A DNA stretch of 6,721 nt from Clostridia bacterium. Lineage in GTDB: Bacteria; Bacillota; Clostridia; Oscillospirales; Acutalibacteraceae. Under the pieces are notes generated by a model. It was given only the letters and a program-made list of their open reading frames with translations, was not told the DNA's origin and ran no database searches. Positions 6,719 through 6,721 of the stretch are shown here, piece after piece; position 1 is the first letter of the stretch; every line of letters begins with the position of its first letter. The stretch spans positions 1 to 6,721 of the forward strand of contig JAKSQR010000086.1 of assembly GCA_024404065.1 (NCBI GenBank). Direction: 5' to 3'. The position numbers were made by a program, and so were the translations under genes.

Positions 6719-6721
6719 GCC

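Overview
The window looks like a piece of a Bacillota (Clostridia-type, gut-associated) chromosome. The grounds are AGGAGG-class ribosome sites, AT-rich sigma-A-like promoters, low-to-moderate GC, and protein families common in anaerobic carbohydrate fermenters. No marker gene is present, so the assignment to class is inference. The right half is continuous metabolic genes. No RNA gene, CRISPR array, IS element or phage gene was seen.

Layout. The left quarter (1-1652, minus strand) is the first 550 codons of a GH42 beta-galactosidase-type glycoside hydrolase whose 3' end lies off the left edge. A 175-bp divergent intergenic region (1653-1827) holds a well-formed minus-strand promoter for GH42, a tandem 8-bp repeat over that promoter's -35, and a promoter candidate for the plus-strand genes. 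On the plus strand, a GPH-type MFS sugar transporter (1828-3396) overlaps by 17 bp a GH31 alpha-glycosidase (3380-5347), so the two form a translationally coupled pair. After a 109-bp gap with its own promoter and a catabolite-response-like palindrome comes a highly codon-adapted iron-containing alcohol dehydrogenase (5457-6665), closed by a clear intrinsic terminator (6685-6718).

How the genes work together. The transporter probably imports an oligosaccharide or glycoside. Neither hydrolase has a signal peptide at its N-terminus, so GH42 (beta-linked galactosyl or similar) and GH31 (alpha-linked glycosyl) probably trim it in the cytoplasm. The alcohol dehydrogenase is a separate transcription unit, probably a fermentative aldehyde/alcohol NAD(P)H-recycling enzyme under carbon control rather than a member of the sugar locus. 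No regulator gene is visible.

Nothing here is a clearly new system. The points worth a second look are the divergent cation-site region of the transporter, the unassigned specificity of the GH31 enzyme (it shares some but not all sulfoquinovosidase-like features), the shortened cysteine-rich metal loop in GH42, and the regulatory sequences.
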